NCBI GenBank assembly: GCA_030672485.1
Contig: DAOVGH010000067.1
Location: 1-7,378 of the forward strand
Direction of reading: 5' to 3'
DNA from: Desulfobacterales bacterium
GTDB lineage: Bacteria > Desulfobacterota > DSM-4660 > Desulfatiglandales > B25-G16
Length of the DNA stretch: 7,378 bases
Each line of letters starts with the position of its first letter. Positions within the stretch are counted from its first letter, which is position 1. Below are positions 1 through 5,667 of this stretch, one piece after another. The notes beneath the pieces were generated by a model. It did no database searches, had not been told where the DNA came from, and was given only the letters and a program-made list of their open reading frames with translations. The translations under genes and the position numbers were made by a program.

Positions 1-278
1 AACTGAATATCAGGAACGTATCTGAGGTGCAGCCTCTCACCTATCTCTTTGCGAATAAATCCCTTTGCAGATTCAAAGCCTGCCTGAACCTGTTCTTTCT
101 GCTCATCCAGACCAAAGAGGCTGTAGTAAACAAAAGCACGTCTCAAATCCTTAGTCATCCTTACATCAGTTAGCGTAACGCCTTTTAACCTGGGATCGTT
201 CACCTTTGTTAGAAGTAGGTCAGATATTTCCCTTAATATCTGACCGCCAACCTTATGAGATCTGTTACCTGCAAGCAT
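1..278 (-). CDS. rbfA: Ribosome-binding factor A, 3' end cut by window edge
   Basis: RbfA is a small KH-fold protein that binds the immature 30S subunit and helps finish the 5' end of 16S rRNA, notably during cold adaptation. The 92 codons present begin MLAGNRSHKVGGQILREI. They carry the family pattern: a DPRLKGVTLTDVRMTKDLR block near residues 28-46, then VYYSLFG, then GFIRKEIGERLHLRYVPD near residues 71-90. About 40 C-terminal residues are missing compared with the usual 120-135. ATG at 278 is chosen because no in-frame ATG, GTG or TTG lies in the CA-rich leader just upstream and the N-terminus matches homologues in length. No Shine-Dalgarno sequence is visible before it, which is odd beside its neighbours. 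It is the last visible gene of the rimP-nusA-infB-ylxP-rbfA cluster, 117 nt after ylxP. The identification is firm. Confidence 0.95.
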   Translation of the reverse strand, partial: MLAGNRSHKVGGQILREISDLLLTKVNDPRLKGVTLTDVRMTKDLRRAFVYYSLFGLDEQKEQVQAGFESAKGFIRKEIGERLHLRYVPDIQ

Positions 279-291
279 GTTTGTGTTCTTT

Positions 292-330
292 GGGTTTGTT
301 GTGTTTCTTGGGTTTATCGGGTTTGTTGGG
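292..330 (+). repeat. Degenerate GGGTTT repeat with four GGG tracts in the rbfA leader
   Basis: Four GGG runs lie at 292-294, 310-312, 319-321 and 328-330, separated by T-rich spacers of 15, 6 and 6 nt. The last two spacers are TTTATC and TTTGTT, so the unit is roughly GGGTTTNTT. The G-rich strand is the template for rbfA, so the mRNA carries a CCCAA/AAACCC-rich leader without a ribosome binding site. The spacing fits a loose two-to-three-tetrad G-quadruplex pattern with one long loop. Whether it folds cannot be judged from sequence. It may simply be one of the simple degenerate intergenic repeats found in some genomes. Confidence 0.6.
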
Positions 331-365
331 TTGACTTATGGCTCTGGCTCAACCAGACACTTCTA

Positions 366-405
366 ACTTTAGGCACTTTAGCTCACTTTAGGCACTTATA
401 GGTTT
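366..405 (-). repeat. Short degenerate tandem repeat at the 3' end of ylxP
   Basis: A 13-bp direct repeat, ACTTTAGGCACTT on the plus strand, occurs exactly at 366-378 and 385-397, with a period of 19 nt. On the coding strand the stretch reads as three to four imperfect copies of a 9-10 nt unit close to CTAAAGTGC. The first copy overlaps the last codons and TAA stop of ylxP. A 6-bp inverted repeat (GGTTGA at 329-334 with TCAACC at 349-354) lies further toward rbfA and is not followed by a T-run. No terminator was recognised in this gap, so rbfA is probably co-transcribed. Confidence 0.55.
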
Positions 406-683
406 AGTATCTCTATATCGGAATCAATAATCTCCCCCAGGTAAAGGGAGTCTAAGTAGGAAAGGATATTGTCGAGGGACGAATTCACAAACCGCCTATC
501 ATTACCTACATGACTAATCCCCAACTCCACCATCTGCCACTTATCATTCGAACCAACTTCGGATATGGATACGTTGAATCTATTTTGCACTTTGGCTACA
601 ATACTCTTGACAATCTTTCTCTTTCCTTTAAGTCCTTGGTTGTTATGGATATGGAGGGAAAGCTTGAGAGTTCCTACAACCAA
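396..683 (-). CDS. ylxP: DUF503 family protein YlxP
   Basis: A 95-residue protein of the DUF503/YlxP family, a small alpha-beta protein usually encoded between infB and rbfA. Its biochemical role is not firmly settled; location suggests a link to ribosome maturation. Family hallmarks are the opening MVVGTLKLSLHI (residues 1-12), LKGKRKIVKSI (18-28), a second strand RFNVSISEVG (35-44), WQMVELGISHVGNDRR (49-64), and a C-terminal helix followed by DIEIL. The start codon is TTG (681-683). It is accepted because MVVG is the normal beginning of the family and a GGAG (plus-strand 691-694) sits 7 nt upstream, inside the last codons of infB. Only 1 nt separates it from the infB stop, so translational coupling is likely. 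Full length; no signal peptide or membrane segment. Confidence 0.92.
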   Translation of the reverse strand: MVVGTLKLSLHIHNNQGLKGKRKIVKSIVAKVQNRFNVSISEVGSNDKWQMVELGISHVGNDRRFVNSSLDNILSYLDSLYLGEIIDSDIEILNL

Positions 684-684
684 A

Positions 685-3222
685 TCAAAGCTCCGGCTTC
701 ATCTCTTCCAAGGTATAGACCTCTAATACATCCCCGGGCTTTATGTCATCATAATTTTCTAATCCTATACCACATTCAAAACCCGAGGGAACATCCTTGA
801 CATCGTCTTTAAACCTTTTCAATGAAGATATCTTCCCATTATAGGTGACCACATCGTCTCTTAATAGCCGTACCTTGGCGCTTCTCTCAATCCTGCCATC
901 AGTTACATAACACCCGGCGACAGTGCCCAGCTTGGAGATATGAAATATCTCTTTGATATCTGCACGACCGATGACATTCTCACTATAAACAGGTTCAAGA
1001 AGTCCGACCATAGCCAGTTTGATATCTTCTGTCACCTTATAAATAACATCGTAAAACCGTACATCCACATTTTCCTTCTCTGCAATGGCCTCTACGGCTG
1101 GATTTGTCCTAATGTTAAAACAGATAATTATAGCCTCAGAGGCAGAGGCCAGCATCACATCGCTTTCCGTCAAGGCTCCGGTTCCGCCGTGTATGACCTT
1201 CAACTTCACCTCTTCCGTGCTAAGCTTAACCAGAGAATCCACTAAGGCCTCTAAAGATCCCTGTACATCGGCCTTGACTATAATACTCAGTTCCTTCACC
1301 GCACCCTCTTTAATCCTGTCAAAAAGAGTATCGAGGCTAATGGAGCCCTGCTTGGTCACTGTTTCCAACCGAGCCTTGGTTTTCCTGTGCTCGCTGACCA
1401 ATTTGGCCTTCTTTTCATCGCGGACTACTATGAAATCGTCTCCGGCCTTAGGTACACCAGAAATACCATAGATTTCAACCGGCATGGAGGCAGAGGCTGA
1501 TTTTATCTTCTGTCCCCTATCGTCAGACATCGCCCTTACCCTGCCAAAACTCTCTCCAGACACGAAAAAGTCCCCTTGATTAAGGGTGCCGTTACGAATT
1601 AGAACAGTAGCAACCGGGCCTCTATTCTTATCCAACCTTGCCTCAATAATTGTCCCCCTCGGTTTCTTTTTATAGTTCGCCTTCAACTCTAATATTTCCG
1701 ATTGAAGGACTATACTATCAAGAAGCTCATCCACACCTTGCCCGGTCTTAGCAGATATACAACCAAACATGGTATCGCCGCCCCACTCCTCTGCCACCAG
1801 GTCGTACTTTGATAATTCTCTCTTGACCTTCTCCGGATTTGTGTTCGGTTTGTCGATCTTGTTAACTGCCGCGATGATTGGGACATGAGCCGCCTTAGCA
1901 TGATCGATAGCCTCTATGGTTTGTTCCTTTACTCCGTCATCAACAGCAACTATCAAAACAATCAAATCAGTTACCTTCGCACCCCTGGCCCTCATTGCAG
2001 TAAACGCCTCATGTCCGGGGGTATCAAGAAAAACGACATCTCCACGCGGGGTATGCACGTAATATGCCCCTATATGTTGAGTTATCCCACCAGCTTCTTT
2101 GTCGATAACCCGAGATTTCCTGATGTAATCAAGAAGAGATGTCTTCCCATGATCTACATGCCCCATTATGGTAATCACCGGTGGCCGAGGAAGAAGATCT
2201 TCGGGTTTGTCCTCGTCTTCAGAAAGGATCTCCTCTTCTTCAAAAGATGATAGCTCCAATTCGTATCCAAATTCACTTGCTATCAAAGAGGCAGAGTCAA
2301 AATCAATTGTCTGGTTTATGTTAAGCACCATATCTATCTCCATCAGTTTCTTAATGAGCTCTGTTGCCTTGACACCCATCCTCTTTGCCAGCTCAGCTAA
2401 ACTGATCACATCTGGAACCTTTATCCTCCTCTTTATGGCCCTGGGGACAGTAATCTCTGTTTGCTTAAACTTCTTCTTGACAACTTTGTCTCTCTTCTTT
2501 ACTCTCGCCCTGCCTACAAAGCCGGGTTCAGGCCCCCCATAGAGGTGCTCCCGTTCGAAAATCTCTTTCTTTCGTCTGTGATAGTCCCTCTTAGGAAAGA
2601 TTACCTCTTTTTTCTCCCCCTTTTTCCCTTTCTTTATCCCCTTTTCCCTTTCAATCAAATGATCCGGGGTAACTTCTATGTCCACTAATGCGGTCTTGGC
2701 CGTGGCTTCCTCAATCTTCGGCTCAGGAGGTTGAACAGATGCTTTTTTTATTATCCTTGCCGGAACATCTTTAGGCCTCTCCTTTCTAGGCCTCTCCTTT
2801 TTCCTCTTTTCAATCTTGGGCTCAACCTCTTTGATGGGTTGCTCTGGAACAGGTTCTTCTCTTAGTTCCTTCTCGGCTTCTTCTTCTAGGACTTCTTTTA
2901 TCTCCTCCTCAGGCACCGAAACTGCTTCTTCAAGCGATAGTTCAACTTCTTCTTCAATTTTGTGTTCTTCTTCCTGGCTCTTTTCCTCCACTTTGGGAAC
3001 AATCTTCCTTCGCCTTCGGATAATGGTAGGCTTTATCCTCTTTTCCTCAAAAATTTCGCTTGTTGCCCCTGAAAGATAATCCTTAGCCCGGGCTATATCA
3101 TCCATGTCGAGAGAACTCATATAATTATTAATAGCGAAGTCAGCGCTCTTCAATCGCTCAACCAGTTCGTTGGAATTCATCTTCAGCTCTTTAGCTAACT
3201 CATAAACCCTTAACTTACTCAT
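685..3222 (-). CDS. infB: Translation initiation factor IF-2
   Basis: The 845-residue IF2 GTPase positions fMet-tRNA on the 30S subunit and promotes 50S joining. Residues 1-50 form a first IF2_N helical domain (LRVYELAKELKMNSNELVER). Residues 58-255 are a highly charged Glu/Lys/Arg-rich linker of the kind that varies between species. A second IF2_N-like domain lies near 266-325. The G domain follows with every motif intact: G1 GHVDHGKT (354-361), G2 GGIT (378-381), G3 DTPGH (400-404), G4 NKID (454-457) and G5 SAK (490-492). Domains II, III and the tRNA-binding IV (ending LENYDDIKPGDVLEVY) complete a normal length. The ATG overlaps the nusA stop by 8 nt. GGAGGA (plus 3227-3232), 4 nt upstream, gives a strong ribosome binding site. 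ylxR and ylxQ do not intervene. Confidence 0.99.
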   Translation of the reverse strand: MSKLRVYELAKELKMNSNELVERLKSADFAINNYMSSLDMDDIARAKDYLSGATSEIFEEKRIKPTIIRRRRKIVPKVEEKSQEEEHKIEEEVELSLEEAVSVPEEEIKEVLEEEAEKELREEPVPEQPIKEVEPKIEKRKKERPRKERPKDVPARIIKKASVQPPEPKIEEATAKTALVDIEVTPDHLIEREKGIKKGKKGEKKEVIFPKRDYHRRKKEIFEREHLYGGPEPGFVGRARVKKRDKVVKKKFKQTEITVPRAIKRRIKVPDVISLAELAKRMGVKATELIKKLMEIDMVLNINQTIDFDSASLIASEFGYELELSSFEEEEILSEDEDKPEDLLPRPPVITIMGHVDHGKTSLLDYIRKSRVIDKEAGGITQHIGAYYVHTPRGDVVFLDTPGHEAFTAMRARGAKVTDLIVLIVAVDDGVKEQTIEAIDHAKAAHVPIIAAVNKIDKPNTNPEKVKRELSKYDLVAEEWGGDTMFGCISAKTGQGVDELLDSIVLQSEILELKANYKKKPRGTIIEARLDKNRGPVATVLIRNGTLNQGDFFVSGESFGRVRAMSDDRGQKIKSASASMPVEIYGISGVPKAGDDFIVVRDEKKAKLVSEHRKTKARLETVTKQGSISLDTLFDRIKEGAVKELSIIVKADVQGSLEALVDSLVKLSTEEVKLKVIHGGTGALTESDVMLASASEAIIICFNIRTNPAVEAIAEKENVDVRFYDVIYKVTEDIKLAMVGLLEPVYSENVIGRADIKEIFHISKLGTVAGCYVTDGRIERSAKVRLLRDDVVTYNGKISSLKRFKDDVKDVPSGFECGIGLENYDDIKPGDVLEVYTLEEMKPEL

Positions 3223-4516
3223 TTAATCCTCCGGACAACTCCTCCTTTTCTTCATCCCAGGTTTTCTCCTTATCAAGATCTAATGACTTCATATAACTAG
3301 CAGCCTCCTGGATCAAATCAACGGCCTTTCTTTCACTTATCCCCTTTACTGATGCCAAATCAGCTGCCTCTGCCTTGGCGATATCCTCTGCTGATCTAAA
3401 ACCCATCTCATAAAAAGCAGTGGCCAATTTTTCGCCAACGCCAGATAGCTGCAGAAGGGATTTATAACCCTCTCTTAAGGCCTTGTTGTACTCTGACTCG
3501 CTGACTACATCCAATTTCCAGTTTGTAAGCCTGGATGCTAATCGAACATTCTGCCCCCTTTTTCCAATAGCGAGAGATAGTTGATCATCCGGTACAACTA
3601 CCTCCATGCTCCTGTTCTCCTCGTCAACTACCACCCTGAGAATTTCAGCTGGCGCCAGGCCATTACATACGAATTTTGCCGGATCAGGGTCCCACGGTAT
3701 AATGTCAATCTTTTCACCCCTTAGCTCTTGTACTACTGCCTGAACCCTCGATCCCTTCATACCAACGCAGGCTCCTACTGGATCGACATCTCTATCCTTA
3801 GACGCCACTGCTATTTTAGCCCTGCTTCCAGGCTCTCGAGCTGCCTGCATGATGGTTACAATGCCTTCCGAAATTTCCGGTACCTCATTTTCAAACAGGG
3901 CCGATAAAAAGTTTGGGTGCGTTCGAGACAATATTATTTGGGGCCCTTTGCTAAACGGCCTCAAATCATAGATATAGGCCCTGACCCTATCGCCCTGTGT
4001 GTATGTCTCTTTCGGGATTTGCTCTTTAAGTGGAAGCTCAGCCTCTGCTTTACCGAGATTGGCAATAATGGAGCCTCTATCGAAACGTTGAACAATACCG
4101 TTAATTATCTCTCCCTTCCTATCCTTGAAGTCTTCATAAACAGCATCCCTCTCCGCCTCTCTGAGCCTCTGCATTATTACCTGCTTAGCTGACTGTGCCG
4201 CTATCCTTCCCAGGGTATCTATATCCATTTTCATGCCCAGACTATCGCCTATCTCGGATTCTGGATCAAGTTTCCTGGCTTCTTCCAAAGATACCTGAAA
4301 CCTCTCATCCGTTGCACCCTCCACTACCTCTTTGAATTCAAAGACCTCAATCTCCCCCATCTCCCTGTTGAAGCTTACCTCAAGCTCATAGTCGGGACCA
4401 AATTTCTTTTTAACAGCTGAGCTCACTGCCTCTTCAAGTGCCTCGATCAGCACCTTAGAATCAATCCCTTTATCTCTCTGGATCTGCTCAATAGTCCTCA
4501 ATAGATCTGAAATCAT
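3215..4516 (-). CDS. nusA: Transcription termination/antitermination factor NusA
   Basis: NusA binds RNA polymerase and nascent RNA, affecting pausing, intrinsic and Rho-dependent termination, and rRNA antitermination. With the chosen start it has 433 residues. The N-terminal polymerase-binding domain covers about 1-130. The S1 domain is about 133-198 (GEIINGIVQRF to the LSRTHP that closes it). KH1 is about 230-280 with GMKG at 252-255, and KH2 about 300-345 with GKRG at 318-321. A helix-hairpin-helix segment (LSGVGEKLA and VKGISERKA) spans about 355-405, followed by an acidic tail. It is shorter than the 495-residue E. coli form with its two acidic repeats. ATG at 4516 is preferred over TTG at 4540 because homologues begin near this residue and GGGGA (plus 4524-4528) lies 7 nt upstream. 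Its stop overlaps infB, implying coupled translation. A 218-nt gap precedes it. Confidence 0.98.
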   Translation of the reverse strand: MISDLLRTIEQIQRDKGIDSKVLIEALEEAVSSAVKKKFGPDYELEVSFNREMGEIEVFEFKEVVEGATDERFQVSLEEARKLDPESEIGDSLGMKMDIDTLGRIAAQSAKQVIMQRLREAERDAVYEDFKDRKGEIINGIVQRFDRGSIIANLGKAEAELPLKEQIPKETYTQGDRVRAYIYDLRPFSKGPQIILSRTHPNFLSALFENEVPEISEGIVTIMQAAREPGSRAKIAVASKDRDVDPVGACVGMKGSRVQAVVQELRGEKIDIIPWDPDPAKFVCNGLAPAEILRVVVDEENRSMEVVVPDDQLSLAIGKRGQNVRLASRLTNWKLDVVSESEYNKALREGYKSLLQLSGVGEKLATAFYEMGFRSAEDIAKAEAADLASVKGISERKAVDLIQEAASYMKSLDLDKEKTWDEEKEELSGGLNE

Positions 4517-4552
4517 CTTCGATTCCCCGCCCAAAAACAAGTTAGTTCGCTT

Positions 4553-4671
4553 CGCTCACAATTGGAATAGTGGAATGATGGGTTTAGACGAATTTAGAGC
4601 AATTAAAATGATTTTTTCCGCCTTTATCCCCAATATTCCATTATTCGTAACATTGCATTATTCCATGAGCG
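4553..4671. repeat. Inverted-repeat element in the rimP-nusA gap
   Basis: An imperfect palindromic element of about 119 bp. The left arm at 4565-4582 and the reverse complement of 4629-4646 agree at 15 of 18 positions around a GAATANTGGAAT core. A third copy of the unit lies next to the right arm at about 4647-4665, a period of about 17 nt. Both outer ends carry CGCTCA (4553-4558, and inverted at 4666-4671), so the similarity extends to the borders. The AT-rich centre of about 46 nt has no ORF. In the nusA transcript the arms could form a long stem ending about 50 nt before the start codon. It resembles a small intergenic palindromic or MITE-like repeat. No transposase or target duplication was recognised. 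Confidence 0.55.
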
Positions 4672-4712
4672 ATGCAAAAACCAAGAACTACGAAAAAGCC
4701 TTTTAACTTCAG

Positions 4713-4729
4713 GGAGTTGTGAAAACTCC
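4713..4729 (-). other. Small hairpin just downstream of rimP
   Basis: A perfect 6-bp stem (GGAGTT with AACTCC) and a 5-nt loop begin 5 nt after the rimP stop codon. The nearest T-run on the transcript strand (five T) lies about 14 nt further on, not directly at the stem. It is therefore a poor intrinsic terminator and is better read as a 3'-end hairpin or a weakened attenuator. It matters because the rimP-nusA gap is longer than the other close gene junctions here, so some separation of rimP from nusA expression is possible. Confidence 0.35.
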
Positions 4730-4734
4730 GACAT

Positions 4735-5208
4735 TCAGTTATTAAATTCATATTTTACTCTTGCCCTATCTATCTCCTTTAAGGGTAACTCAACGAGATT
4801 ATCATTATCCACCAAAAGGCCTATTATCCCTTGTCTAACACTAGTAACGCGCCCTGTGAAATTCCTCCTTTTGTTGATAGGTCTTGATAGCTCTAATTTC
4901 ACCATTTTACCAATTGAACGTATAAAATCCCCCTCTTTTCTTAGTGGCCTGTTTAGCCCTGGTGAGGAAATCTCAAGCACATAGTGATAACCAATTATAT
5001 CTTTCGCCTCAATCAAATCACCAAGCTCCCTGTTAACATGGGCGCAGTCATCTACTGTAATACCTCCTTGTTTATCTATAAAAACCCTGAGGGTCCATCT
5101 ACCCCTTTCAAACCGGAACTCAACATCCACCATCTCCATACCGTATTCACCCAAAAGACCTTCAGCTAACTGGGATACCTGGCTAACAATCCTCTTCGGT
5201 TGCGACAT
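4735..5208 (-). CDS. rimP: Ribosome maturation factor RimP
   Basis: RimP binds the free 30S subunit and assists assembly of its central region and head. The 157-residue length is typical. The N-terminal alpha-beta domain covers about 1-85, with GMEMVDVEFR (23-32), the RVFIDKQGGITVDDCAHVNRE stretch in two parts (41-48 and 49-61) and the signature SSPGLNRPL (81-89). The SH3-like C-terminal domain covers about 90-157, with NFTGRV (116-121) and LPLKEIDRARVKYEF near the end. ATG at 5208 is supported by AAGGGA (plus 5217-5222) 8 nt upstream and by the fit to family length. It is the first protein gene after the tRNA-Gly. A hairpin ends 9 nt before its ribosome binding site and may modulate entry of transcription or ribosomes. 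No damage is seen. Confidence 0.97.
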   Translation of the reverse strand: MSQPKRIVSQVSQLAEGLLGEYGMEMVDVEFRFERGRWTLRVFIDKQGGITVDDCAHVNRELGDLIEAKDIIGYHYVLEISSPGLNRPLRKEGDFIRSIGKMVKLELSRPINKRRNFTGRVTSVRQGIIGLLVDNDNLVELPLKEIDRARVKYEFNN

Positions 5209-5231
5209 CGCTAAGGTCCCTTGAACATAAA

Positions 5232-5254
5232 GAGCGGGCTAAAAAAGCCCGCTC
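5232..5254 (-). terminator. Strong GC hairpin between tRNA-Gly and rimP, possible partial terminator
   Basis: A perfect 9-bp stem (GAGCGGGCT with AGCCCGCTC) encloses five unpaired bases, A on the plus strand and T on the transcript strand. In the transcript it is followed by CTTTATGTT, a weak U-tract, so it could end part of the tRNA transcripts while letting others reach rimP. It lies only 9 nt upstream of the rimP ribosome binding site, so it may also be a leader structure or a processing site. The arms repeat eight bases of the tRNA acceptor end. Confidence 0.55.
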
Positions 5255-5364
5255 CCTCAATTCTAACTTAGTTGTTGTCAGATTTGGCCCATCCTCTTTT
5301 CAAAGTAACATGCTCCCAACAACAACCGTCTACCTCGAAAAGGGAACAGGGCTCTCTTTTACTA

Positions 5365-5440
5365 TGGAGCGGGCAACGGGGCTCGAACCCGCGACACCAA
5401 GCTTGGGAAGCTTGTACTCTACCAGCTGAGCTATGCCCGC
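5365..5440 (-). tRNA. tRNA-Gly (anticodon CCC)
   Basis: A complete 76-nt cloverleaf including an encoded CCA. The acceptor stem is GCGGGCA with TGCCCGC, all seven pairs formed, followed by U73 as expected for bacterial tRNA-Gly. The D-arm GCTC/GAGT has one G-T wobble. The anticodon stem CAAGC/GCTTG holds the loop TTCCCAA, giving anticodon CCC (plus-strand 5405-5407), which reads GGG. The T-arm GCGGG/CCCGT holds TTCGAGC. It leads the rimP-nusA-infB cluster, as the initiator tRNA gene metY does in E. coli. Its own promoter lies 10 nt upstream. No intron or mismatch appears. Confidence 0.97.
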
Positions 5441-5450
5441 TTAATATAGG

Positions 5451-5479
5451 TTTATAATAAAATCTCTGTAGCTAGTCAA
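5451..5479 (-). promoter_or_regulatory. Sigma70-type promoter for tRNA-Gly and the rimP operon
   Basis: On the minus strand, TTGACT (plus 5474-5479) and TATAAA (plus 5451-5456) are exactly 17 nt apart. Both hexamers are one base from consensus. The -10 box ends 10 nt before the first base of the tRNA, so initiation would leave a very short 5' leader, normal for a tRNA operon. This is the best promoter in the window and the likely main source of transcription for the minus-strand genes. Confidence 0.85.
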
Positions 5480-5515
5480 GCACAATTTATAAGATTACCA
5501 TGGCATTATTATGGA

Positions 5516-5544
5516 TTTTAAAAATCTATCATTTCATGTATAAA
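5516..5544 (+). promoter_or_regulatory. Weak candidate promoter for lnt-prfB
   Basis: TTTTAA (5516-5521) and TATAAA (5539-5544) are spaced by 17 nt. The -10 box is one base from consensus, while the -35 box matches at only three positions. Initiation would fall near 5551, at the foot of the GC hairpin. The region 5480-5550 is AT-rich, so a chance match is possible. It is offered because the divergent lnt gene needs a promoter here and no better one is visible. Confidence 0.3.
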
Positions 5545-5550
5545 AAGAAG

Positions 5551-5564
5551 GCCCGTTCTCGGGC
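5551..5564. other. GC-rich hairpin in the divergent region
   Basis: GCCCG and CGGGC form a perfect 5-bp stem around a 4-nt loop. Read on the minus strand it is followed by CTTCTTTTTATA, which looks like a short intrinsic terminator facing the tRNA promoter, although no minus-strand gene lies upstream. Read on the plus strand it would sit at the very start of an lnt transcript and might protect its 5' end. The orientation that matters cannot be decided from sequence. Confidence 0.4.
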
Positions 5565-5667
5565 TCAATGTCTCTCGCATTACATAACGAAAATAATCTC
5601 CAAGTGCTGCTAACGAGTGTCTTTTACAAAGAAAATATGGAAAGGAAAAGCTCAGGAGCTCCCTCAA

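Noticed and set aside
510..3079. Several plus-strand frames of 75-128 codons opposite ylxP and infB
   Set aside because: All lie antisense to well-conserved coding sequence, give Ser/Leu-rich or low-complexity products and have no family features.
4553..4671. CRISPR-like array from the repeated GAATAATGG units
   Set aside because: Units are imperfect, differ in orientation, and lack regular unique spacers.
4657..4684. Possible minus-strand promoter for nusA (TTGGTT, 16 nt, AATAAT)
   Set aside because: The -35 match is weak and the -10 falls inside the repeat unit, whose AT-rich sequence would produce such matches by chance. It could still be tested by 5'-end mapping.
5232..5440. Integration site (att) at the tRNA 3' end, suggested by a repeated GCCCGCTC
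   Set aside because: The match is only eight bases, is part of a self-complementary hairpin, and only 110 nt without an integrase gene separates the copies.
5272..5457. Plus-strand open frame of 61 codons crossing the tRNA gene
   Set aside because: It lies largely on the antisense of the tRNA-Gly and its spacer, with no recognisable protein family. It is a chance open frame.
5453..5458. Perfect TATAAT on the plus strand
   Set aside because: It overlaps the AT-rich -10 box of the minus-strand promoter. The position 17 nt upstream falls inside the tRNA and reads GCTATG, so there is no -35 box.
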